Notes under the pieces: model-generated
Database searches by the model: none
What the model was told of the DNA's origin: nothing
Seen by the model: only the letters and a program-made list of their open reading frames with translations
Shown here: positions 10,462 through 22,931 of the stretch, in pieces
Numbering within the stretch: position 1 is the first letter of the stretch
Layout: every line of letters begins with the position of its first letter
Source: Chrysaora quinquecirrha
Taxonomy: Eukaryota; Cnidaria; Scyphozoa; Semaeostomeae; Pelagiidae
DNA: 64,000 bases
Assembly (NCBI GenBank): GCA_014526335.1
Contig: JACTAT010000058.1
Span: 100,904-164,903, forward strand
Direction of reading: 5' to 3'
Program-made: the position numbers and the translations under genes

Positions 10462-13400
10462 TCATAGAAGACGCGGCTTTTTCTTGCTCGTTTCCTCGTC
10501 ACTATCGCTTTCTTCCTCAGTTTGCTGAAAAACTGGCTCCGGCTGAGTCCTAAAAATTCACAACAAAACAAAATGTTCAGTTTTCAAACGATTCAAACTA
10601 TATCTGTAAACTATTTGGAACTCTATTACAACTCACAGTATCAATTAGACTTGATAATCACCGCTTACCAATGACAAGCCTTTGATATTTATAGGTTCAA
10701 CGTTTAGGACACTTTAATTCCTATAACCCCGGGGAAAGCAGGAAAATTGGGCATTTTGTGCACTGCCCTGTTTGCCTGCGTGATTGGCTATGGAAAACGC
10801 GGTTTCCGGGCAATGCACCTTGTCCAACAGAAACGGAAAAAGGTTCTGTCGGAAGGAAAAATAGCAAGGGAAAGAGAAAAGAGGGAGAAAGGGGAGGGAG
10901 GGGAAAACTTTGATTCACATGGATATAAATTTTGTTTCTCGAACTTCTCAATCTTAGCTAAACTAACTTGTACGGACAACGAAAGCGGAAGACTTGCAAC
11001 CTTGAGTTACTGCGGAAAACGCGGGACAACCCGTCTTGTTATAGTCACTAACTAGGGTTAAACAAGTCTAACCCCCATAAAACAGTCTTGATAAATGCGA
11101 CTCGACTTATTACCTTCCTCCCACTCTTTCAGAAACAGCTTCTCAGAACTGCAACAACATACAGCTGTCTTCCAGTGGCGTAGCCAGGGTCTTGGCTTTG
11201 GGGGGGCAAAAGACAAAAAATTATGGGGGTCCGGGGCTTGCCCCCATAAAAATTTTTGGGACCATGACCTTCTACAGGTCGTAAGACGGCCCTCTAGAAA
11301 AGAGATTTGATGGGATTTCAAACGGAGAAAATATGCTGGATAATCCTTGCTTTTCACAATAATTTCATGACAACGGACCTACAATCTTCGTACAGCGTTT
11401 ATTGCTATGCCAGGGAAAAATTGTTCTTAGACCATTGAAATTCATAAAAGCTACCAAATATCTACGTTGCAAACACAAAATTTGTTGCCATGCGTTTTTT
11501 AGTATGAAAACACGGAAGTCGGAAATAGTCTCAAATTGATTAATGGAAGGCACAGAAAACAAGAGGGGTCCGGGGGTATGCTCCCCCGGAAAAAATTTCA
11601 TTTTCCAAACTCTAGTATCGTATAGAATGCATATTTTTTGCTTGCCTATTGTGTTGTGTTACATACTGGATATCCGAAGACATCTTACCTCACCTGTTGG
11701 TTGGAAACACTTGCTTTCTTGTTGATGTAGAACATTCCAGCCAAAAATACATACTTATTATGCGAAGCGGTGAAAATTTTCATTCTAGGTCTACGTTTAT
11801 CTACTAGAAACATGCACTGTGTTGCCTGATTTTTCGTTTACTCTACTAATTTTTTCGTGGTTTTGCCTTTTCGTTCTATCTCGCTTTATTTCGAAAACTG
11901 AAAGAAAGGACATTGACGTTTTCACTTTTCACCACTGCAAGAATACGCTAGAGAGGTCTTTTGAATAAACTTTAAATCTGTCCTACGGGATCGTAAAAAC
12001 ATAAGAAAATCCGTGCCTTTATAACCCTTCACACATCGAGACCTATTGCAAAAGGAGGGAGTGTGGGTTGAACAATAGTAAACATGTGGTGTTAATTGCC
12101 GCATAATATTAGTCGTAGAACATTTTCCTTGGAACCGAGCAGGTGAGGTGGAATGATATCTCTACTCTTTTTCGACATTGAAAAATATTTATTGCCCAAA
12201 GGTTGTTAGAATTTCTCTTACCCCCCCCCCCCACTGATTTTATTGCAGAAATGGACTTTTCTAAAACACCAACTTTTCAGCTATTGGGGGGCGCCCCCCC
12301 TTGCCCCCCCCCTTGGCTACGCCACTGCTGTCTTCTCAGAGTAGTTGGAGCGGGGTGGTGGGGTGTAGAGGAGCGTAGACTACGACGAATGTAATAAGTC
12401 TATAATGCGACTGCATTGGCTCCCTTTCGATCAGATTTAGATACAAACATATGGAACCTCACTGGAAGTAGCAATCGTTAGGGGGTTAAAAAGATAAGAA
12501 AAATAGCTTAGTTAGAATTATACATACTTGTTATATGCTGGTGTGACATAATGTGGGTTCTCTTCAGCTGCCTGTTTTGGAAGAGAGAAGAATTAATTTA
12601 TCAAAAATTTTAGAACATAGCCATTCTTAGGTAGACGCAGGAAACTATGTCTCAATGATGCTTTCTCGTTTCTATCAATCATCATTTCTGATTGCCTATG
12701 GCTGCCCAAGTTGTATGGATATTGCAAATTACAAAGAAACATGGGAAAAAATAGAACGCATTTCACAGACAGAAGTAAATAGTTTCCAAAGGCGGACTGG
12801 CAGCGAATATCCAGGGTTGCTATTTCCAGTAAAGGGGGCCTGTTTTCACTATAGCAATTTGTCTTAATAGTTGCTTCTAGCGAGCTCCTCTCTAAAAAAT
12901 TAATTCAAGGCAAGGGCTACAGTTCATGTTAATACTTCTTTTCTTATTTGCAATATTTCGATGGCAAAATCGTCTCCCTTCTTTACATATATTAGCATTT
13001 CTATATTTTCTTGCTTCCATATTTTCTTGCGCATATGCTGATTATCTTTTTAATTTTACTTCTTTCCAATTATTTGCATTGAGAAACAATTTCTGTTATT
13101 TCCAACTGCTTTCAGGCTGAGCGAAACCAATCCAAATCTTTTCGAAATCCCAACAAATCGAAGAGATTTGCTCAAGAAACAACAGAAACGGTTTGTTAAA
13201 GACCCTATAATAAGAAGGCCAGCATCCCTGCCAATCCACCCCTGATAGTTTCTGTTGCAAAATTTTTCGTATAAGACCAGAACTTTTCGTAATAGTACCA
13301 GCATTTCTAAACGTTTTGGCTATCTGACAATTAGAGTTTCTCATGATATCAGTTTCTTATAATAAGAATACGTGTACTTTACTCATTAGTGAATGTTACC

Positions 13401-13592
13401 TTGGCGTGTCTCAGGATCGCCTCTCTTGGGTTAGAATCATCGTATTTTTGCAGAGCGATTTGTTTGACAATGAATCCAGACAAACTCATTCCTTCTCGAA
13501 TTCTGCCTCCAGATCCTGAGAAAAAAAAACAACAAAAAATAAAGTAAATAAAGTAGCAATAAAAGAGAATAACCGATCGATGCCGGACTAAT

Positions 13593-13651
<59 letters not shown>

Positions 13652-13747
13652 CTAACTAACTATCTAACTAACTAATTAACTAACTAACTAACTAATTAAC
13701 TAACTAACTAACTAACTAACTAATTAACTAACTAATATTCTAACTAG

Positions 13748-13789
<42 letters not shown>

Positions 13790-16700
13790 GACTGACTGAC
13801 TGACTGACTGACTGACTGACTGACTGACTGACTGACTGACTGACTGACTGACTGACTGACTGACTGACTGCCTGACTGACTGACTGACTGACTGACTGAC
13901 TGACCGACCGACCGACTGACTGACTGACTGACCGACCGACTGACTGACTGACTGACTGACTGACTGACTGACTGACTGCGACTGACTGACTGACTGACTG
14001 CGACTGACTGACTGACTGACTGACTGACTGACTAACTAACTGACTGACTGACTGACTGACTGACTGACTGACTGACTGACTGACTGACTGACTGACTGAC
14101 TGACTGACTGACTGACTGACTGACTGACTGGTTGGCTGGCTCGCTGACTGACTGACTGACTGTCGTATTTCATGGTGGTTTTTATCGAAAAAGATACTGC
14201 GCATATTTGAAAATATCTACCTGGACCAGTAACGGAGGATCAGGTTTCTTTGAAAGCACTGGGTCTTTCCTCAAATCCTGTTTTACTTTTTTCATACTTT
14301 TGGCCCGAGGTTCTTTATACATTCTGAGCGCGTGGGCTACAAAACAGAAAAAAATTAGGCTCAAATCACTTGAGAGGAAATAATTAACGTTTATATAGAT
14401 GTAGGGTTTTTAACAGTTTAAGAAACCAAAAGCATCATAGTGATGTTTATAAGGACCTGGCTAAACGATCAAAAATTGTTTGTAAAACATTTGAAATTTG
14501 CTTATCAAGCAATGCTTGAACGTTTGGCCACGTCAGAAAACGTTGTGACGTTTCAAGCTAAAAAATATTCAAAGCAAAAATGTTCGAGGAGTGTTGCTTT
14601 TGGACGTGGCCGGGCCAAACGGTAAAACATTCTACTTGACAAACAATTTCCAAATGTTTCACGAACAATGTTTGATCGTTTGGATTATTATATGGTGTTC
14701 GAAAATACGGCTGTTCGGACCGGCAACGGCGCAATCTGATTGGTTCTTCACCGGTCCGTACAAGCCGTATTGACCGGCGTTGATATAACCACGTGATATA
14801 GCCACGTAATTTCTTATTGATGAAGTGAGAGAGATTGAGATGGGAAAATGAAATACTGACAAAATATGTTTTTGAGTAAACATTCTCCAACAAAGTTCGA
14901 AAATATTCTATAATGTTTTCAACACCATATAATAAAGCCTTTATTGAACGATTGCTCGGTCAATGCAGGAAAATATTCGGACCTCAGCTTCTTGTACGGA
15001 CCTCACTACGTTCGGTCCGTACATCATGCTTCGGTCCGAATATTTTCCAGCATTGACCTCGCAATCGTTCAATAGACTCACTACATACGTCCCACTACTT
15101 CGCTCGATGTTGTTGCTGTTTTCTAGAATCGCTCAGTGTGACAAATGACAAACTGTTGGAGTGACAAATCAAAATAAGGGTAGCGTAAACTAGAGACTGG
15201 TGTCGTGAGTCTAAGTACTAAGTACATGAGAACCCATCCTCGTCTCCAGGCCCCAATCGCACTTCCTCGAGTTTCAACCGTCAGTGGACTGACCCCTGGT
15301 ACTGGCCACAAAATTTGCCATGATACCGTAAATACTCGAATTAGCCCCCTGGGGGCTTAATTTTTTTTCATTAATTTGGAAGGGGCTTATCTGCTGGAGT
15401 GACAAATCGAAATAAGGGGAGCGTAAACTAGAGACTCGTGTCGTGAGTCTACGTTAGTTACTTAAAAACTTAACCATAAAGTTGCTTTCGTTGCGTGTTA
15501 GGCCTTGTCCGAACGATAAAACACTGTTTGGCAAACAATGGGGATTTGCTTTTTTAACAAAATGTTTGACCGTTTGGCCACATCTCGCAACATTTCTTGA
15601 CAAACATTTTTGCTTGTGAAAAGCAGGAACTGTTTTTGTGAAGTTTTTCTGAGGCCCTAGTCAAACGATCAAACATTGCTTGTCGAAGATTTGCAATTCG
15701 CTTCTCAAGAAAAAGTTTTTAGTGTTTGGCCACGTCAAAAACAATGCTCATCAAGCAAGCGTCAAGCAAAAATGTTTCAAAAACATTTCGCAATGAATTG
15801 TTCTCATTTGTACTTGTCAAGCAATGTTCGTGACGTGGCCAAACGATCAAACATTGTTTGATAAGCAAATGCTTGATTGTTTAAGCAGATCTCAAATGTT
15901 CGATGAACAATGTTTGATCGTTTGATCAGGGCGTTACAGTGGTTTGAAGTTGATGTCAGAGGGCTAATCGATATGTTAGAGTCTTATCAAAACAACTGTT
16001 TATTTTGATAAGATGTTTCTGTTCATGTTTTCTGCTAGGTAAAAAATTTTCTGATTTAAAAGATAATAACTTTTTATACTTACACATCATAATATGTGAG
16101 AACATTTGTCGCCACGTTGATTGGTTTTTTGAAGTTTCTCAAGTCCCAAAGTTTAAGTGTATCGTCACCTAAAATATGGAAGAAATAATTCGATTGGCCA
16201 TTTCAAAAAGGTCTGGGTCGGCCCAACATTTTTTCTGGAAAATAGTAGACATGTTGAGTAAGGGAATCCAAAGGGATATTCGAGTCCAAAAACATCGCTT
16301 GAAAATGCCTTACTTTTATTTTGCTAGCGGTGACTCTTTCTGGATGTATACCTTCAAATGGGCCTAAGAAGATGCATCGCCATAGCAACTGGATACATGC
16401 TTAGCATTTTCCGGTAAGGTTTTTATTATTACAATAAAAATTCTATAAGCTTTTTCACTATTAATTCTCATTCCGTTCTCGAATTGAATACATGGCTTTT
16501 AATAAGGCCGTGTTCTTCTGAACCTCGAAACCTTCCCAATTTCGAAAGAAGAAAGCTTCCAAAAACAAAATCCACGATTTTCAAAAAACAGGAATTCTGA
16601 AAATCCGTAACTTTTCAGAAGTTTCTTCCAAACGTCAGTCATTTTCGCGCCAAAATTCTTGCTTGCCTCGTCCCCAGACCCATTCATGGGATGTGTCCTG

Positions 16701-19700
16701 ACAACTAGTAAAATGGAAGTCATTTCCGAATTTCAAACCGAGAATCTCTCGAAAGTCCCGGAAAACTTTTGCTTTTGATGTCACGAGGTTTTGGAGAGCT
16801 CCAAAACCTGCCGTTTTCGGAAGAATGGCTTCGAAAAACACATATCCCGAAAAAAGAAGCCTTCCGAAAAAAGAATTAGTTTAGAACAACATGCCCTGAG
16901 TTTGAGAAAGAAGCGAATCCATAAATATCAAAAACTATATCAAGACCATCGTACGAAAACGTCACACATGAAGTACTTGTGCCATTCCCATGAGCCTGTC
17001 TGTTGCAAAATGCAGTATGGACCTTGAGAAGAAAATTTGGAGATTAATATATGCATATAACAAATCGTGCTACTAATAAAGGCAAGAAACCATCGAAAAT
17101 ATGTGAGAGTGCGAAGAATAGCGGAAAAATCATGAACCTCAGAAATAGACTGAAACGACAGACTAAAGCTGAGGCTAAACTAGGAGACATGTCGCGCGCG
17201 AAATTGTATCCGAAATGTCTCCCAGGCTGGCTAAACATGCGCGCGACAAGCGAACAACATTTCCGGAGTCGGAGAGACAAGAAATGTTTCTATTGCCTCC
17301 CAGAAACATGAGTGTGTCGCTCGCTAAAAATCGCTCGCTACAAATTTTTTAGTGTGCTACAAAGTTTCCGATGTGGCTAAACTTGGAGACATCGAAGGGA
17401 CATGTCACGTGGGACAATGTTGCGAGTGACATGTCTCCTAGATTAGCCACCTCGGAAACTTTGTAGCACGGGGCAAAATTTTTAGCAAGAGATAAGCAAA
17501 TGTTTCTGGGAGACAACAGAAACATTTCTTGTCTCTGCGACTCGGGGAATGTTGCTTGCTTATCACTCCCACGTTTAGCTACCCTGGGAGACACACCAAA
17601 TACAGTGTCACGCGGGACATGTCTCCTAGTTTGGAATCTATACCAACAACAGGTTGAATATTGGTTTGAAAATAATGATCCACCACTTACAAATGGTTTT
17701 CTTGTGTCCCATGCCTGAATCGAACCATCCTGAAAGATTAATATTTTATTGCATTAGCATATTTGCTACAATAGCCCAGTAACCTACCGTCTGCTTCAAA
17801 ACTTCGCAATAATACTTAAACAAACAGCAAAACATTTGTTTGACTAAATATGTTTGATTGTTTCGCAAAGGCTCATCCCGGGAGCGGAGTACAGGACTTA
17901 TGGATGGACAGGGGTGTGTCGCCGAAAATTCACAGAGCCTCCCACTTATATTGAAACGCAGTCCCTATATTAAGGGCGTATTTTTCTTGTGACATTCTGT
18001 TTTCATTTCCCACCCTACAATATCTTGTTTTTGCTAAAAAAATGTATAGATAATTTAAGGACCAAAAATCAACCCATATGGAAGGCACATATCTGTACCA
18101 CAATTATAAGCCAAGTCATCTGTATCGTGTACAGAAAGCCAATAATTCTTACCTGACAAGCGGCAACAATAATTTTCCCATCATTATTGAAAGTACAAGA
18201 TGTTGCTGGAGTTTTCTTTGCTGAAAGAAAAAGCGGAGTTTGAATGATTACTACAAATTGTCAATTTCTGCTCTATCTGGGTAGTCAGGCAATTGTTCTT
18301 TGTTCTATGGCGCAGTTTCAGCTGTTTCGGCTATGTTTCAACGTGGGTTGTTGTTTGGAAATGCGTGGTGATTGTTGTTCTCTTTGCCGAACGAACATGC
18401 TGTGGCGTAGTGGCCTAATCCAGCTGGCTCGTGGTTTCAGAAGCTCAGCGAGGTCGGGGCTTGAGCTTTAGCAACACTAATTGTTGTTGTTACTTTATTT
18501 TGAGTAGGCTGTTATTTCTAGCTTTTCCAGCTAATTCAGGCCTACTATGCATGCCGCATCCAGTTGAACGTCCCTTCTGAAGGACGGCAGAGTGGAAAGT
18601 CACCCATCCAGATGCTGACCTCACACGACCAAGCTTAACTTCAGCTACAAGCCAGGGTGTTGGTCTCGATCAGTTAGCCTACTACTGAGTTCCTAGCAGC
18701 TGACGCTAAATAAACCATTTTATCTTCACCGAAAATTGTGGGGACGCAAAGTGGTTGAGACGTGTTGTTTTATCATACCCCCTCTGGGAATGCGACCAAC
18801 GTACTTGGCTGAAGATTTGAGCTACGAATGAGAATATTTCGAAAAATTATACCTTGTTGAGTTTTTGTTTTGATAACAGTTTTATTTCTTCGAACGTCAT
18901 TTATGTCCCAAAGTCTAACTGTCCTGTTATGCAAGAGAGAGCAACAATTACAAGTAATGTACCTACTAAAGTATGTAACATCTGTCCGCATCAAACCAAA
19001 AGGCCGGCTCTATGAAGACAGAAAGAGTTCATTTTCTCACTTGGACTCTCAAGTTAATTCTATTGATCTTCCTGCTATATCCCGCAAGCTGATTGGTATT
19101 TGAAACACAATGCCAATTCAGCTTCACCATTCTGATTGGTGCATTTCGAGCCGCATCTGGGTATAAAGACTGCCTTTTTCAAATGTCTTGGTCTGTTTTG
19201 TCCCTTGTTCCCTGGAGTTTTGTAGGATTATTGATGAGATTGATAGCCAAGCGGATTGATAGGGAGGGTCTTACCTTATCCCTGTTTCCGAATGTTCTCT
19301 TGCTCCCTATTGGTGCTGCGGCGTCGTGGCCTAATCCAGCTGGCTCGTGGTCTCAAGAGCTCAGCGAGGTCAGGGTTTGAGCCCCAGCTACGGTAGCGTC
19401 ACAGCCAGGGTCGAGGGTTCAAATCTCGGTTAGTTAAGCTGCTACTGAGATCCCAGGGACTGGCGCTAAATACAGCATTACGCCTTCACCTACAAGTTCC
19501 CTTGTTCCCTGGATATAATAAATTTTGCAAGTTCCCATATTTCCTAGAACCCCTAAATGACCCTCTCCACTGTAAAACAACAAGCTTACCCGTCATCTGC
19601 GCATGTCATGAAATAGCTTGCATCTTTTGGATCCCAGCATGCTCCATGAAGCATTGACACATGACCCTACAAAGCAAATAAAAAGTGTTCTATCGTGGTA

Positions 19701-22700
19701 GAATCTTTTCTTACAAGAATAATGTGATCAAAACACGAGCCAGATTTTGGCAAAATCTAAGCATAAGCGAAGAACGCCTTTTCCAAATAGCCAAAAGTGG
19801 CAGAGCCAGTGCAGAAACAAGGCTGTACCAGTGCTTAGACAGTGCTGTGACGTTTTTAGTTTTAAGGGAAACACTGCCTTACAGTGGCACTACCATGGCT
19901 GGACAGTTGCTCTCCCGTGACGCTTCTGTCACTAGATTTTAGTGGAAACATGTGGCACAGCCGTCGGCGACATGTCTGTGGCACTTGCTTTTGTTCTCAT
20001 TGAGCACATGACTGTAACAAGCCAACCAAATGTGAGCAATAAAACCATTTTATAGCAACCACTTTCTCAGCATTGATACAGCTGTGTCTCAGCACTTGCG
20101 CAGCCACTCATGGCTATATGAAAACCAGGCTAAACTGGGTATAGGCAGCATACCGTGTACATGAATAAAATTGGGCTACAATGAGTCTTAGAATGAAAAA
20201 ACAAATATTCACAGAGAAATAAACAAGCAAGTTGCATTTCTACGCAAACACAGTTCATCATTGTACTTTTACTGAGAAATTGTACTCTAAAATGCCCGGG
20301 GGGTACCTCATTGTTCAAGAAACTAGACGTGCCGCCCAGTTTTTCCAAACCCACCCATGTCTACCGATAAATTTTTTTTTCGTGGTACCCATGTAAAGAA
20401 AAAACAACGAAATTTTTTACCCATTTGTACCAATATTTCAAATGTTTGAACCCAATTTAACCTCTGAGGCAACTCTAAATGCGGCGAAAAGGCCTTTGCG
20501 CTGAAAACTAAAACACACATTTTATCAGGTTTTTCAAGACAATGCATGTCTAAAAGTTTTTATATATTTTACTACCCATGTGTAGAGATTCTTTACGAAA
20601 ATCAACCCATATGTAGGGAAATTGGCGCTGAAAAAGTTACCCATTTGGGCGGCACGTCTAGTATAATGAACAATAGAAGTACCCCCCCCCCCGGCTAAAA
20701 TGTCAAGCTTCTGTCGATTTTGCGCTAGTTGCCGACTACTAATCGCCGATTTTTCGAACTAATTTCTCGCAACTAACCTTTCGACATAAGCGCTTCAGCA
20801 ACTTGTTCCATTAGGACAACAGCTGGTCAGCGCATAGTTCCAGAAAATGCGCATGTTTGCGATTAGTTTACAAACGATTCCCGTTAGTTGCAGTCAACAT
20901 AAACTATAAAACTAAATTCTAAATAACATAGCTAAACTTTAAAATACATTTGTAAGGATATGAAAATTAACTAGTAACAACTATAAAAAGGATTAACGAA
21001 TTATAAAACAAAATCAACTAATATCTAGCAACATATTATTTCATTTTGAACTAAGATTGGCTATTTAAGTAGCCAATATTTGGCAAGAACTCCGTACAAA
21101 GCTTGCAGCTGCATAGTTTTGCCTCTTTGTAGTTGTTTTTAAGGCTCTGCTGAAAACCTCGCACAGAGTTGCTTGCCTTTATTTCATTCGATATCAGATT
21201 CCACGAAGAACTGCCTCGGTACGTCAATGTATCGAGACCTGAGCGCTCTTGCAACCACAAGCAACTGTATCCTATAAGTTTTGACTAGTTGTTGACATTG
21301 CCGACATATGTTAGCATTTGCAACTTGCTCACGTTAGTTCTATCATATCGTAGGCCGACATAAGACTGGCTTAAGGAACTCAAGAAACTTCAATTAAGAA
21401 CGAGCCTAAAAATAAGGGAAATTATAAGAACGGACAGCTTGAGTCGAAATTTACTGCTTCTTATATGTAAGAAAAGTGTAACAAAACTCAGAATCCCTCA
21501 GAATAGTGGAAATATGTTGAGCAATATAGTTGTTCAACAGCTGTTCCTTTGAACGTTTAGGTAAACTAGACTTAAGCGATGGACTGTTCTAGAAAACTTT
21601 CTATAACTTTGCAAAATCTCCTATAAAAATCCGTCAAAACAAGACATTTGAACGAGGAAAAACCAAATAAAATGAAATGATCGAAAATTGAATCAGATAA
21701 AATGACGTCATTTGAAATTTGAAAACTCGTATTTTATATACGTTTACTGATGTTGTGGTCTACATGGAGTGAGAATCGTGTAAATGCAACAGGTGTATGG
21801 CGTTAGAAAATCATTAGACATGCAGTAATCCGACTTCAGTGGCGTCCACTGCACAGTTAAACATTCTTCAAATATGGTCTATATAAGCTTTTTCTCCACA
21901 CCACAACTGTGAGCAAACAGAATGCGACTGGTGCTTATTTTATCATTTTTTAAAATACGAATTTCTACTTGCGAAAGACGAGGATTTGAAGTTGGAGGGG
22001 CATCGATGAAGACGATGATGATGATGATGATGATTATGACTTTTGTGTTTGCTACAGTATAACGACAACGACGATGATATCGACGAGGATCATGATGCTC
22101 ATGACAATAATGATGATGCTGATGATGATAATAAAATTATTATTGTTATATGGCAGTTATATTATTATTATTATTATATGATGGTCATAGGAATAATGAT
22201 TATGATGATGACGATGATGATGATGATGATAATGATGCTGTTGACTATGATTATGGTCTTGATTGTTGATGATGATTACGCTGATTGTTGTGAAGATAAT
22301 GGTGATGATGATGATGACGATGATGACGATGATCATGACGATGACGACGACAATGATGATGATAATGATCATGCTATTGATATGCTGATGATAATGGTGG
22401 TGATGATGATGATGATGAAGATGATTATGATGATGACGATGATGAGGATAATTATGATGATGAGGATAATTATGATGATGACGATGATGATTATGATGAC
22501 GATGATGATAATGGCTTTGGTTGTTGATGATGGTTATGATGAATGTTGTAATGATAATGGTGACAATGATGATGAAAATGATTATGATGATGGCGAGGAT
22601 AAGGATGATTATGATTATGATAATGATGATGATTGATATGATCGTTGTTATGATTATCGTGATGATGATGATGTTGATGATAATAGTGATGATGATGATG

Positions 22701-22891
22701 TTGATTATAATAGTGATGACGATGATGATGATTGCTTTGGTAGTTGATAATGGTTATGATGATGATGTTGATGATGATTATGATGATGGTTATGATGATG
22801 ATGTTAATGATGATTATGGTGATGATGATGATGATGATGATGATAATTATGATGACGATGATTATGATTATGACGATGATGTTGATGATGT

Positions 22892-22931
<40 letters not shown>

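Noticed and set aside
13776..14204. Minus-strand frame of repeated Ser-Gln-Ser-Val
   Set aside because: It is the six-frame reading of a (CTGA)n array with no splice or start context; not a gene.
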